The notes: generated from the sequence alone by a model not told the origin. Positions 9,863 through 19,195 are shown, counted from the stretch's first letter. The stretch is 38,426 bases of DNA from an uncultured Campylobacterales bacterium (GCA_905479135.1 CAJQLJ010000058.1:1-38426); one strand, 5' to 3'. Program-made: numbers and translations.

Positions 9863-10489
9863 TTAACTACTTGCTAACCAAACACCAATACCCATCATCA
9901 AAGTACCAGCTACTTTATTTATAAATCTAACGTTTGAGCTATTTTGTAATAACTTTCTTAAAGTCTTACCTCCACTTGCATAAATAACTAAACATGTAAA
10001 TTCCAAAACTAAAATTATAAATAATAAAATTAATAACTGAGAAGTCATAGGTAATTTTTCATCTATAAAAGGAGGAAGAAGTGCTATAAAAAAAGCCCAG
10101 CCTTTTGGATTTGCAATTGCTGTAATAAATCCTTGAATAGCTAAACTTTTTTTAGAAATATTATAATTACACCCATCTAAACTTAATGCCATTTTACCTC
10201 GTGAAAGCCACATTTGAATACCAAGATAAATCAAGTAAGCTCCCCCAGCATATTTTAAAACTAAAAATATACTTGGATATTTAAGCATAATAGTAGCAAC
10301 ACCTACAACAGAAGCAGTAGCAACAAGTGCAACACCAATAAGCTCACCATACATCATATAAAATGTTTTTTTTAAACCAATACTCATACCCATACTCAAA
10401 GACAATGTCATGCACATTCCAGGAGTAATAGATACAATAAAAAAAGTAGGAATAAAAACAGCTAAAAGTGCGAAATTTACAAAATCCAA
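9863..10489 (-). CDS. LysE/RhtB family amino acid exporter
   Basis: SITPGMCMTLSLSMGMSIGLKKTFYMMYGELIG...KYAGGAYLIYLGIQMW: LysE family; apparent TTG start preceded by AAAGGAT. Confidence 0.9.
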   Translation of the reverse strand: MDFVNFALLAVFIPTFFIVSITPGMCMTLSLSMGMSIGLKKTFYMMYGELIGVALVATASVVGVATIMLKYPSIFLVLKYAGGAYLIYLGIQMWLSRGKMALSLDGCNYNISKKSLAIQGFITAIANPKGWAFFIALLPPFIDEKLPMTSQLLILLFIILVLEFTCLVIYASGGKTLRKLLQNSSNVRFINKVAGTLMMGIGVWLASS

Positions 10490-10645
10490 GATTATCCTTT
10501 AAAATATAATTATATATAAAAGAAAATAAAAGTTTAGTCTTATTAAAATCGTTACGAAAAGTATCATATGTATTTAGATATTATATAAAAATAATAAATT
10601 TGTAAAAAAAATACCTACGTAGCATTAAAATAGCATTTTTTATGA

Positions 10646-10651
10646 TATACT
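10646..10651 (+). promoter_or_regulatory. Putative extended -10 box (TGATATACT) upstream of the hairpin
   Basis: TGA-TATACT; the expected start ~7 nt downstream falls at ~10658, just before the left arm of the hairpin. Confidence 0.4.
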
Positions 10652-10660
10652 TACAGCAAT

Positions 10661-10734
10661 AGAAGTTTTATCTATAATCTCTCCTTAGTGAAAAAATTAC
10701 GTAGCTGTAAAAATTTTTTCAAGATAAAACTTCT
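10661..10734. other. Long imperfect inverted repeat or stem-loop, candidate structured RNA element
   Basis: AGAAGTTTTATCT (10661-10673) pairs with AGATAAAACTTCT (10722-10734); TGAAAAAATT (10689-10698) pairs with AATTTTTTCA (10712-10721); 15-nt one-sided bulge 10674-10688; 13-nt loop. Confidence 0.7.
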
Positions 10735-10746
10735 CCTAACTCACTA

Positions 10747-10752
10747 ATTATA
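10747..10752 (-). promoter_or_regulatory. Putative -10 box (TATAAT on minus strand) facing the hairpin
   Basis: The minus strand reads TTTTTTATAATTAGTGAGTTAGGAG; expected start at ~10740, just before the other hairpin arm. Confidence 0.4.
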
Positions 10753-10841
10753 AAAAATCGAAATCTTTATGATGTTAAAATGATTTTATTTGAATATATT
10801 TAAATGTTTTTTTAATATATAAAATCAGAGCGTGCGAACAA

Positions 10842-10878
10842 AAAAAAAGGATAAGTCAAATGACTTATCCTTTTTTTT
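10842..10878. terminator. Strong bidirectional intrinsic terminator
   Basis: A-tract, GGATAAGTCA (10849-10858), AA, TGACTTATCC (10861-10870), T-tract; serves serS (minus) and could end a plus-strand transcript from the intergenic region. Confidence 0.9.
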
Positions 10879-10897
10879 ACTAATATAAAATATCTTC

Positions 10898-12142
10898 TTA
10901 CATATATTTTTTAAGTACATCTGGAATACTTATAGTTCCATCTTCATTTTGATAATTTTCCATAATAGCAACAAGTGTTCTTCCTACTGCTAAACTTGAA
11001 CCATTTAAAGTATGAGTTAATATATTTTTCTTTCCATCTTTGTATCTGATTTTTGCACGTCTAGATTGGAATTCTTTTGTATTAGAAATAGATGAGATTT
11101 CTCTATATTTATTTTGTCCTGGTAACCAAACTTCTAAATCAATTGTTGTAGCTGCTGAAAAACCTAAATCCCCAGTACAAAGCTGTACTTTTTGGTGAGA
11201 TAGACCTAAAGAAGTTAATAAATCACTAGCACAAGAAACCATATCTTCAAATACTTTTTGGCTTTGCTCTGGTGTTGTAATTGCTACCATTTCAACTTTA
11301 TCGAATTGATGTTGTCTAATAAGCCCTCTAGTATCTCTACCTGCGCTTCCAGCCTCTTTTCTAAAACAAGGAGTATAAGAAGTCATTAACATAGGTAATT
11401 CTTCACTTGGTATAATCTCATCATTATAAAGATTTGTTAAAACAACTTCTGCAGTTGGTATTAAATATAAGTCTTCGCCATCAATTTTAAATAAATCATC
11501 TTCAAATTTTGGAAGCTGACCCGTTCCTTGAAGTGTATTTGTATTTGCCATAAAAGGTACATACCATTCTTCAAAACCTCTTTTAGCATTAAAATCAAGC
11601 ATATAGTTTATTAAAGCTCTCTCCATCTTAGCAGCCTGACCTCTCATAGCTACAAATCTAGATTTCGCTAGTTTTACACCTCTTGGAAAATCTAATGAAC
11701 CATCTCTTTCACCTAAATCCCAGTGCTCTTTTGGTGTATAAGAAAACTCTGGTTTTTCTCCAATCGTTTCTAATACAACATTCTCATTTTCATCTGCACC
11801 ATTTGGAACATCATCATCTGGCATATTTGGAACACCTAAAGCAATAGTTGTAAGTTCTTCTTCTAAAACTCTTACTTCATCTTCTAATGTTTGTTTATTG
11901 TTTTTAAGTTCATTGATATTCTCTTGAAGTGGTGCTATATCTAAGCCCTCTTTTTTATATCTTCCAAACTCTTTAGATAGTTTATTTTGCTCAGCTGTAA
12001 CATTTTCCATATCTTGTCTTTTTTGCTTTGCATTTTCTGAGATAGATTTTAAGTTGTCTAAAATTTCTTGGGCTACACCTTTTCTTTTTAAGGCATTAGC
12101 GACATTATCAAAATCTTTTTGTAGTAGTTTTATATCAATCAT
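10898..12142 (-). CDS. serS: Serine--tRNA ligase
   Basis: N-terminal coiled-coil arm plus class II motifs ([51 protein letters not shown]). Confidence 0.98.
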   Translation of the reverse strand: MIDIKLLQKDFDNVANALKRKGVAQEILDNLKSISENAKQKRQDMENVTAEQNKLSKEFGRYKKEGLDIAPLQENINELKNNKQTLEDEVRVLEEELTTIALGVPNMPDDDVPNGADENENVVLETIGEKPEFSYTPKEHWDLGERDGSLDFPRGVKLAKSRFVAMRGQAAKMERALINYMLDFNAKRGFEEWYVPFMANTNTLQGTGQLPKFEDDLFKIDGEDLYLIPTAEVVLTNLYNDEIIPSEELPMLMTSYTPCFRKEAGSAGRDTRGLIRQHQFDKVEMVAITTPEQSQKVFEDMVSCASDLLTSLGLSHQKVQLCTGDLGFSAATTIDLEVWLPGQNKYREISSISNTKEFQSRRAKIRYKDGKKNILTHTLNGSSLAVGRTLVAIMENYQNEDGTISIPDVLKKYM

Positions 12143-12216
12143 CTTTTCTCTTTGTGTTTATATTTTTGGAGATTATATCTAAAAATTGCTACAAAGAGAT
12201 TAGATGGAAAGTAATG

Positions 12217-12423
12217 TTATCCGTTCATTTCCATTTTAATTAGAACTTCACCCTCAACGTATTGAGTTTTAAATTTATGTTTATCACAGAAGTCTTCATT
12301 CATAACTTCACACATTTCATTTGCTTTTTTTAATGCATCATCTACTGTTTCACATTCAGTAACTTGTTCAAAGTCTGAATTTCTGAAACAACCACATGCT
12401 CTTTCAACTCTTACTGTTGCCAT
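12217..12423 (-). CDS. Small conserved-looking cysteine-containing hypothetical protein
   Basis: 68-aa ORF with good coding character (MATVRVERACGCFRNSDFEQVTEC...), isolated between serS and trpS. Confidence 0.65.
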   Translation of the reverse strand: MATVRVERACGCFRNSDFEQVTECETVDDALKKANEMCEVMNEDFCDKHKFKTQYVEGEVLIKMEMNG

Positions 12424-12545
12424 ATATTATTCCTTATTTTTTTGGAATTGTATCATAAAGATATTTTAATTATCTTTTAAAATAAACTTTTATTAATTTT
12501 AGCTACTTTAGCTATAATTACAAAAAAATTTTAAGGAAATATATT

Positions 12546-13511
12546 TTGAGAATTTTATCAGGTATTCAACCATCAGGAACTATTCATATTGGAAACTATT
12601 TTGGAATGGTTAAGAAGATGATTGAATCTCAAAATGATGGTGAATTATTTGCATTTATAGCTTCATATCATGCATTAACATCAGTAAAAGATAAAGCAGT
12701 TTTAGAGCAAAATACATTTGAAGCAGCTGTAAACTTTTTAGCACTTGGAATGGATCCTGAAAAATCTACATTTTGGGTACAGCATGATGTAAAAGAAGTA
12801 TTAGAACTTTACTGGGTATTATCAAATCACACATCAATGGGCCTATTAGAACGTGCACATTCTTATAAAGATAAGACAGCAAGAGGAATTCAAGCAAATC
12901 ATGGTTTATTTTCTTATCCTGTATTAATGGCAGCTGATATTTTACTATTTGATTCAAATATTGTGCCAGTTGGAAAAGATCAAATACAACATGTTGAAAT
13001 GACAAGAGATATTGCAACTTCAATTAATCATGCTTATAAACAAGAGTTATTTGTATTACCCCAATCAAAAGTAGATGAAGATGTAGCAACAGTTCCAGGA
13101 ACTGATGGTGCTAAAATGTCTAAGTCTTATGGAAATACTATAGATATGTTTAACACTAAGAAAAAGATTAAAAAACAAGTTATGGGAATAGTAACTGATT
13201 CAAAAGAACTTGATGAAGTTAAAGAATGGCAAAACTGTAATATTTATAAATTATCTGAATTATTTATGAACGAAAATGAATTAAAAGATTTACAAAAAAG
13301 ATATGAAACAGCTGGTGAAGGTTATGGACATTTTAAACTAACACTACTTGATAAAATAAATGAACATTTTGCACCTTATGAAGAAAGAAGAGTACATCTT
13401 TTAGAAAACCCTAAAGAAGTTCACGAGATATTAGCTTATGGAGCTTCTAAGGCTTCTAAAATAGCTGGAGAGAAAATGAAAATTATAAGAGATGCAATCG
13501 GATTAATCTAG
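12546..13511 (+). CDS. trpS: Tryptophan--tRNA ligase
   Basis: SGIQPSGTIHIGNYFG (HIGH-type) and AKMSKSYGN (KMSKS) motifs; TTG start with an upstream AAGGA. Confidence 0.98.
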   Translation: MRILSGIQPSGTIHIGNYFGMVKKMIESQNDGELFAFIASYHALTSVKDKAVLEQNTFEAAVNFLALGMDPEKSTFWVQHDVKEVLELYWVLSNHTSMGLLERAHSYKDKTARGIQANHGLFSYPVLMAADILLFDSNIVPVGKDQIQHVEMTRDIATSINHAYKQELFVLPQSKVDEDVATVPGTDGAKMSKSYGNTIDMFNTKKKIKKQVMGIVTDSKELDEVKEWQNCNIYKLSELFMNENELKDLQKRYETAGEGYGHFKLTLLDKINEHFAPYEERRVHLLENPKEVHEILAYGASKASKIAGEKMKIIRDAIGLI

Positions 13512-13542
13512 TTAATATAAAAGAGATTTTCTTTTATATTAA
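13512..13542. terminator. Inverted repeat between convergent trpS and methyltransferase gene
   Basis: TTAATATAAAAG (13512-13523) / CTTTTATATTAA (13531-13542). Confidence 0.55.
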
Positions 13543-14237
13543 TTATTCTTTTTACAGATAAATATTAGTTTATCCGCTTCTTCATCTGTATGAAGATTAA
13601 AATTTATTACATCTTCAACGCTAAAGCCTACTTTTTTTAGCATATTTTTTAAAATTTTTAATTCATGATAATACTGAGTAATACTATCTTCTTCTTTTTT
13701 ATATAAATTGTTTTTAGACTTTTCAAAAAATGTAATATCAGTTTTAAGTTGCTTATCTTCAAATAAAGCATCAATTCCTATAAACTTATCACCAAGATTA
13801 ATATTTAAACTACCTTGTGCTATTTCTTCAAAACCAAATAGTGAATTTACGTCAAATATAAAATATCCATCATTTTCTAAGATATTGAATGTATCTTTAA
13901 AAAAATCTTCAAGAGATGAGTTTGGTATATAGTTAATAACATCAAAAATTGCAGTAGCACAGGAGAATTTTTCTTCTACTTCACTCAAAGCAATTGCATC
14001 AGCTCTTAAGCCTTGTGCTTGACAAATTCTAATTTGTTCAACACTCAAATCAATACCGTATGCTTTTACTTCATTTGCTCTTAAGTGCATCATAAAAGCA
14101 CCTTGTCCACAACCAATATCTATAATATCATCTAATTGTTTTTCAAAAACTATTGAAAGAAAATATGAATGAAGATTTTTAACTTCATCTTCTAAACCTA
14201 AATACTCTTCAACTTTTGAATAAAGTTCTAAACCCAT
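13539..14237 (-). CDS. Class I SAM-dependent methyltransferase
   Basis: IIDIGCGQGAFMMHLRANEVKAYGIDLSVEQI: motif I of class I methyltransferases. Confidence 0.85.
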   Translation of the reverse strand: MGLELYSKVEEYLGLEDEVKNLHSYFLSIVFEKQLDDIIDIGCGQGAFMMHLRANEVKAYGIDLSVEQIRICQAQGLRADAIALSEVEEKFSCATAIFDVINYIPNSSLEDFFKDTFNILENDGYFIFDVNSLFGFEEIAQGSLNINLGDKFIGIDALFEDKQLKTDITFFEKSKNNLYKKEEDSITQYYHELKILKNMLKKVGFSVEDVINFNLHTDEEADKLIFICKKNN

Positions 14238-14848
14238 TATAATTGTGCTTCAATCTTTTCTTTTAAGTCTAAGATTAAATCTTTTTTTGCATAAAAAGAG
14301 TTTTTATTTGCGATTAAATGTGCTGAGCTTTCCATAATAGTAGGACCTACTTCTAAACCATTTTGCTTCATAGTTTCACCTGTTTCTACAATATCAACAA
14401 TACAATCAGATAGATTTACTAAAGGTGCTAATTCAATAGAACCATAAAGCTTAATAATATTTACAGCCATCGCTTTTTCTTCAAAATATCTTTTGGCGAT
14501 TTTTTCATGTTTAGTAGCAACAGTAATTGTACTTTTTGTTAAGTCAAGTTCTTCACCTTTTCTTAATCCAAAAGCAACTTTACATCGTCCTAATTCTAAA
14601 TCTAATAATTTTATTAAGTCATATTCTTTTTCTTCTAATACATCAAGTCCAACAACTCCCAAATCAGCAGCTCCATGCATAACATATGTTGGTACATCTT
14701 GATTTCTTACATTTAAAAATCTAAATCCAGCTTTTTCAAGTATAAGTTTTCTGTCTTCAAAAACAAACTTTTCTCCAAAAGCCTTTTCAAACTTTTCTAA
14801 TGTCTCTTTAGCAATTCTTCCCTTAGGCAATGCAATTGTTAGCATCAA
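14237..14848 (-). CDS. hisG: ATP phosphoribosyltransferase (short form)
   Basis: LTIALPKGRIAKETLE..., VVETGETMKQNGL-like C-terminal region; 203 aa. Confidence 0.96.
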   Translation of the reverse strand: MMLTIALPKGRIAKETLEKFEKAFGEKFVFEDRKLILEKAGFRFLNVRNQDVPTYVMHGAADLGVVGLDVLEEKEYDLIKLLDLELGRCKVAFGLRKGEELDLTKSTITVATKHEKIAKRYFEEKAMAVNIIKLYGSIELAPLVNLSDCIVDIVETGETMKQNGLEVGPTIMESSAHLIANKNSFYAKKDLILDLKEKIEAQL

Positions 14849-15449
14849 TAATCCTTTTCATATTTTCAAATATTAAATCTTTTTTATATACACTATTTTT
14901 AAAATAACCACTTAAAACTAAACCATCTCCACCTGTAAATATAATACTTTTATCTTTTGCAACTTCTTTGATTGGTAAAATGATAGATTTCAATATCGCA
15001 TATTGTATGGCATCTTTTGTTTGAAGCGGTATTTTATCTAAATTTATTTCTTTTTCAAAATCAAATTTTAGTTTTTTTGATATTTTAGGATATGCTTTTT
15101 TGTATGAACTCATACCTAATAAAATAAATCCACCTTTATGAATACCTTTTTTCATAACATCAACTGTGATTGCACTTCCTGCATCCACTATAACTGCATC
15201 TTTTGCAAAAATACAAGCAAGTGCTCTATCTATACCTTGACCTTTGTACTGTGTTTTAAAATCTAAATACTTTTTTATATTTATAGCATCAGGATTTGAA
15301 GCTAGTAATTTTTTTGTAGCCTTTTTATTTACAGATACAAAAACAATTTGTTCTTCAAACTTTGGAATATTATCTTTTATAGAATATTTCTTATGTTTTT
15401 TTTCAATTAAGAAGTCAAAAGTTGTATTTCCAATATCACATAAAATCAA
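14823..15449 (-). CDS. coaX: Type III pantothenate kinase (start reassigned to TTG at 15449)
   Basis: LILCDIGNTTFDF and VDAGSAITVDVM motifs; the 216-aa ORF has 8 extra N-terminal residues before a TTG that gives (M)ILCDIGNT. Confidence 0.88.
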   Translation of the reverse strand: MILCDIGNTTFDFLIEKKHKKYSIKDNIPKFEEQIVFVSVNKKATKKLLASNPDAINIKKYLDFKTQYKGQGIDRALACIFAKDAVIVDAGSAITVDVMKKGIHKGGFILLGMSSYKKAYPKISKKLKFDFEKEINLDKIPLQTKDAIQYAILKSIILPIKEVAKDKSIIFTGGDGLVLSGYFKNSVYKKDLIFENMKRIIDANNCIA

Positions 15450-15768
15450 TATATACACTCCACTTATTTTCAATCAAATATGCCTTAGCTTTTGAGCACA
15501 AAGGAGAAGAAACTAATAATACTTTTTTCTTAAAACTATGATCAAGATTTGAAGAAAGTGTTTCACATAGGTTCATTAAATCATCTGCATTTTTTCGTAA
15601 GAATCTACTTTTAGCATCAACAATAAAAATAGCATAAAACTCTTTTTTAACAGAAGTAGCATGATATATACCTATTTTTTTTCTTGAACCTAACTCTTTT
15701 GGCATAATTTCATTTATTTGTTTAAATATAATATCTTTCTTTGTAAAATAATTTGTTAATTCTTTCAA
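15436..15768 (-). CDS. Conserved-looking hypothetical protein, possible PD-(D/E)XK-like fold
   Basis: 110-aa ORF overlapping the 5' end of coaX in a compact operon; AIFIVDAKSRFL followed by an alpha/beta pattern. Confidence 0.65.
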   Translation of the reverse strand: MKELTNYFTKKDIIFKQINEIMPKELGSRKKIGIYHATSVKKEFYAIFIVDAKSRFLRKNADDLMNLCETLSSNLDHSFKKKVLLVSSPLCSKAKAYLIENKWSVYIDFM

Positions 15769-15939
15769 TTGTTACCTTTATATAATTGCGATTATAACTA
15801 ATTAAATCTTTTATTCAAAAATTAATACACATTCTTTCTCTTTTATCTTCTTTTATACTTTAAATCTAATAAGTTTTGATATTATATAAAAAAATCACCT
15901 ATGAAGAACAAATAAAAATCTTAAGAGCAATAAGTTGAA

Positions 15940-16959
15940 ATGAATATAAAACATAAAAAAGAAAACTTAATTATCGTTGGAGCAGGATTAAGTGGTTTAT
16001 ATACTGCATTTTTGTTACAAGATAAATATAATATTACTATATTAGAAGCTAGAGAAAGAATTGGTGGAAGAGTATTAAGTATTGATGGTTTAGACTTAGG
16101 CCCTTCATGGGTCTGGCCTGATCATACAAATATACTAAAACTTATAAAAGATTTTAAGCTTGAACTAATTGAACAATATAATAACGGCTATGCAATTTAT
16201 GATGATAAAACTGAAGCTCAAAAATTTACAGCACAAAAAGCAGCACCCTCTTTTAGAGTAAAAGGAGGTATGCATAAAATTATTGAGAAATTAGAAAATA
16301 TATTAAAAGAAAATTCAAATGTAAAAATACATCTTGAAGAAGAAGTAGAAGAAGTAGAATATACAAATTCAACACTAAGTATAAAAACAAATGAAAATTC
16401 ATATCAATGTGATAAAATAGTATTTACAATTCCTCCAAGACTAGTAACACAAGATATATCTTTTAATCCTCCAATTGCTTTATCATCAATAAATAAATTA
16501 AATGACATTGCAACATGGATGGGACATACAGCAAAAGCTGCAATTAGTTTTGAAAAGAATTTTTGGATAGAAAAAGGTTTAAGTGGTTTTATTTTTTCAA
16601 ATATTGGTCCACTTATGGAAGTACATGATTCTAGTTATAAAGATAATGCTGCTCTTATTGGTTTTTTTCATTCAAAAGCTAAAATAGAAAAAGAAAGTAT
16701 AAAAAAGCAAATAAAAAGAATATTTCCTTTAGATGATAAATATATAAAAAATATTTATTCAATAGATTGGAGAGAAGAAAAATACACTTCAAGTTTAAAA
16801 GACAAAGATGTAAATATGCAATACTTTTCTTATGGATATGATTTATCTTTATTTGATGAAAAAGTTGATTTTGCTGGAACGGAATCTAGTTATGAAAATG
16901 GTGGATACCTAGAAGGTGCCCTTTTAAGTGCAATAAAGATTTCTAATAAATTACTTTAA
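15940..16959 (+). CDS. Flavin-containing amine oxidase / FAD-dependent oxidoreductase
   Basis: IIVGAGLSGLYTAFLL (dinucleotide-binding), EARERIGGRV, C-terminal FAGTESSYENGGYLEGALLSA. Confidence 0.9.
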   Translation: MNIKHKKENLIIVGAGLSGLYTAFLLQDKYNITILEARERIGGRVLSIDGLDLGPSWVWPDHTNILKLIKDFKLELIEQYNNGYAIYDDKTEAQKFTAQKAAPSFRVKGGMHKIIEKLENILKENSNVKIHLEEEVEEVEYTNSTLSIKTNENSYQCDKIVFTIPPRLVTQDISFNPPIALSSINKLNDIATWMGHTAKAAISFEKNFWIEKGLSGFIFSNIGPLMEVHDSSYKDNAALIGFFHSKAKIEKESIKKQIKRIFPLDDKYIKNIYSIDWREEKYTSSLKDKDVNMQYFSYGYDLSLFDEKVDFAGTESSYENGGYLEGALLSAIKISNKLL

Positions 16960-16970
16960 TGCACTTAAAA

Positions 16971-17585
16971 TTAAGCCTTTTTGAATTTATTAGATTTTTT
17001 GATTTTAGAATAATACCAAAACCCAATAATTGCTAAACAAATTAAGATACTAACAATTATATATCTTAAGTATTCTTTTACTAAAGCTTCATTATCACCT
17101 AAATAGTATCCAAGAAGTGTTAATATAACTACCCAAATAGAAGCACCTAATGTAGTATAAAATGAAAATGTAAAAAGATTCATTCTAGCAAGTCCTGCTG
17201 GAAATGAAATGTATTGTCTTACTGCTGGAATCAATCGTCCTGAGAATGTAGAAATATGCCCATGAGATTTGAAAAAATCTTCCATTTTTGAAATAGTTTC
17301 TTCTTTAATAAAAAAATATTTCCCATACTTAATTAAAAAAGCTCTTCCAAATTTTACAGCTAAAAAATAGTTTAAAAGTGCACCTGTTAAAGAACCTGCA
17401 ATTCCTGAAAATACTACAATATAGATATTCATTTCACCTTTATAAGCTAAGTAGCCAGCAGGTATCATAACAACTTCTGAAGGAAAGGGGAAAAATGAGC
17501 TTTCTAAAAACATCATAATAAAAATACCAATATAACCTAAGCTACCTACAGTATCTACAACAAAGTTAACAATATCATGAAGCAT
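16971..17585 (-). CDS. DedA family membrane protein
   Basis: [24 protein letters not shown] and [22 protein letters not shown] motifs. Confidence 0.93.
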   Translation of the reverse strand: MLHDIVNFVVDTVGSLGYIGIFIMMFLESSFFPFPSEVVMIPAGYLAYKGEMNIYIVVFSGIAGSLTGALLNYFLAVKFGRAFLIKYGKYFFIKEETISKMEDFFKSHGHISTFSGRLIPAVRQYISFPAGLARMNLFTFSFYTTLGASIWVVILTLLGYYLGDNEALVKEYLRYIIVSILICLAIIGFWYYSKIKKSNKFKKA

Positions 17586-17595
17586 TAGAATACCT

Positions 17596-18129
17596 TTATT
17601 TTATTAAGTTTTTCCATTTCAAAATAGAATCATTTATCAGTTGGAAAATTTGATCTTCATTAGGAGCTGTTTCATCAAAATAATCAGAAACAATTTTTAG
17701 TATATAAAAATCTTGAATATTTTCTTTACATGTTTGTCTAAAGAATTCTGCTTGTTTGTCAACAAGAAGTGTTTCTAAGTTTTCATCTGTTTCTAAAGCT
17801 TTTTCAACTGTAGTAACATTTGCAAAATTAAGTCCATTGATAAATCGGTTAGTACAAAAAAGTGTCCCTAAAGCAATTGAACCATCACTACAAGAAGCGA
17901 TACTTAAGTCAAAAGCTTTAGAAATTTCGAAGTTATTGAAAATATAATTTAAAGAATCTAATATCTGTTCTTTACTTACACCAGAAACTATAAGTATTAA
18001 ATCATCATTAGAATAAATTGTATTTTCAATTGGATTAGCTAATTTCTCTAAATTAAAGAAATCAACTATAGGTTGTGCTTCTATTAAAGAAGTAGTGTGA
18101 ATTAATATCTTTGACATATTAATCAACAA
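17596..18129 (-). CDS. Nucleoside phosphorylase/MTAN superfamily-like protein (divergent)
   Basis: Weak superfamily pattern: [13 protein letters not shown] resembles VDMEAAA..., KIVSDYFDE resembles the RxISDxxD motif; only 177 aa. Confidence 0.5.
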   Translation of the reverse strand: MLINMSKILIHTTSLIEAQPIVDFFNLEKLANPIENTIYSNDDLILIVSGVSKEQILDSLNYIFNNFEISKAFDLSIASCSDGSIALGTLFCTNRFINGLNFANVTTVEKALETDENLETLLVDKQAEFFRQTCKENIQDFYILKIVSDYFDETAPNEDQIFQLINDSILKWKNLIK

Positions 18130-18152
18130 TAGAGCCTAAACTCTAAAGTTTA

Positions 18153-18509
18153 CTATCTTTTAAGTTCTTTAATTCTTGCAGCTTTACCTTTTAATCCTCT
18201 TAAGTAATGTAATTTAGCTCTTCTTACTCTACCTCTTCTTAATACTTCAAAAGTTTTGATTGAATCAGAGTATAATGGGAAAATTCTTTCAACACCAACA
18301 GAGTTAGCACCAATTTTTCTTACATTAAAAGTTGCAGAAACACCTTCACCATGTCTTGCAATTACGATACCTTCGTAAGTTTGAACTCTCTTTTTTTCAC
18401 CCTCTTTAATTTCAATACCAAGTCTTACTGTATCTCCAGCTCTAAATAATGGGATCTCTTTTGACTCTGTTTGTGCAGTTTCGAAACTAGCAATATATCT
18501 GTTTTTCAT
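18153..18509 (-). CDS. rplS: 50S ribosomal protein L19
   Basis: 118 aa, [35 protein letters not shown]...[37 protein letters not shown]. Confidence 0.98.
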   Translation of the reverse strand: MKNRYIASFETAQTESKEIPLFRAGDTVRLGIEIKEGEKKRVQTYEGIVIARHGEGVSATFNVRKIGANSVGVERIFPLYSDSIKTFEVLRRGRVRRAKLHYLRGLKGKAARIKELKR

Positions 18510-19195
18510 TGTTTTTCCTTGTTAGGTCTATAATATTTTGTCTTACAAATTGACATCTGGTTTTTTAAGTCGGAAATTTTACTATGATTTCCCTTTAAAA
18601 ATTCTTTAACTACACTTAATTTTTGGAAAACTTCAGGTTTAGCAAAAGATGGCGCTTCTAAAAGTTGGTTTTCATAACTCTCAACGTCCAAAGATTGGGC
18701 ATTCCCTAAAACTCCATCTACATTTCGAGAAATTGCATCACTCATAGTTAAAGATGGTAATTCGCCACCTGTTAAAACGAATTCTCCAACAGAAAATACT
18801 TCATTTGCGTATTTTTCTATCACTCTTTCATCAATACCTTCATATCTTCCACTTACAAAAACGATGTTTTTTTTCTTTGCTAAACGCTTTGCATCATTTT
18901 GTCTAAATGGCTTTGCAGCTGCTAAAGGAAAAATTATATAAGCATCTTCATTTTCTTTTTTAATTTTATCTAAACAATCAAATAAAGGCTGGCAAGTCAT
19001 AAGCATTCCAGCTCCCCCTCCAACCATTTGTTTATCAACTTTTTGATGTTTATTAGTAGTGTAATCTCTAGGATTATAAAACTCATAATTAATAAAACCA
19101 GATTCAACAGCTCTTTTTAAAATCGAATCTTGAAAATATGGTTCAATTAAATTAGGAAATAGTGTTACAAAAGTAAATTTCAATCTCATTATCAC
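18506..19195 (-). CDS. trmD: tRNA (guanine37-N1)-methyltransferase
   Basis: [13 protein letters not shown]...[11 protein letters not shown]...[13 protein letters not shown]. Confidence 0.98.
   Translation of the reverse strand: MIMRLKFTFVTLFPNLIEPYFQDSILKRAVESGFINYEFYNPRDYTTNKHQKVDKQMVGGGAGMLMTCQPLFDCLDKIKKENEDAYIIFPLAAAKPFRQNDAKRLAKKKNIVFVSGRYEGIDERVIEKYANEVFSVGEFVLTGGELPSLTMSDAISRNVDGVLGNAQSLDVESYENQLLEAPSFAKPEVFQKLSVVKEFLKGNHSKISDLKNQMSICKTKYYRPNKEKQ

Noticed and set aside
10603-10640. Minus-strand T-run (opposite 10604-10611) as a lysE leader attenuator
   Set aside because: No stable stem with a proper loop precedes the T-run; CTACGTAG is palindromic but has no loop.
10688-10747. Plus-strand GTG micro-ORF (VKKLRSCKNFFKIKLLLTH) within the hairpin
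   Set aside because: No Shine-Dalgarno upstream (the preceding sequence is pyrimidine-rich CTCTCC); the basic/hydrophobic look follows from the A/T-rich inverted repeat.
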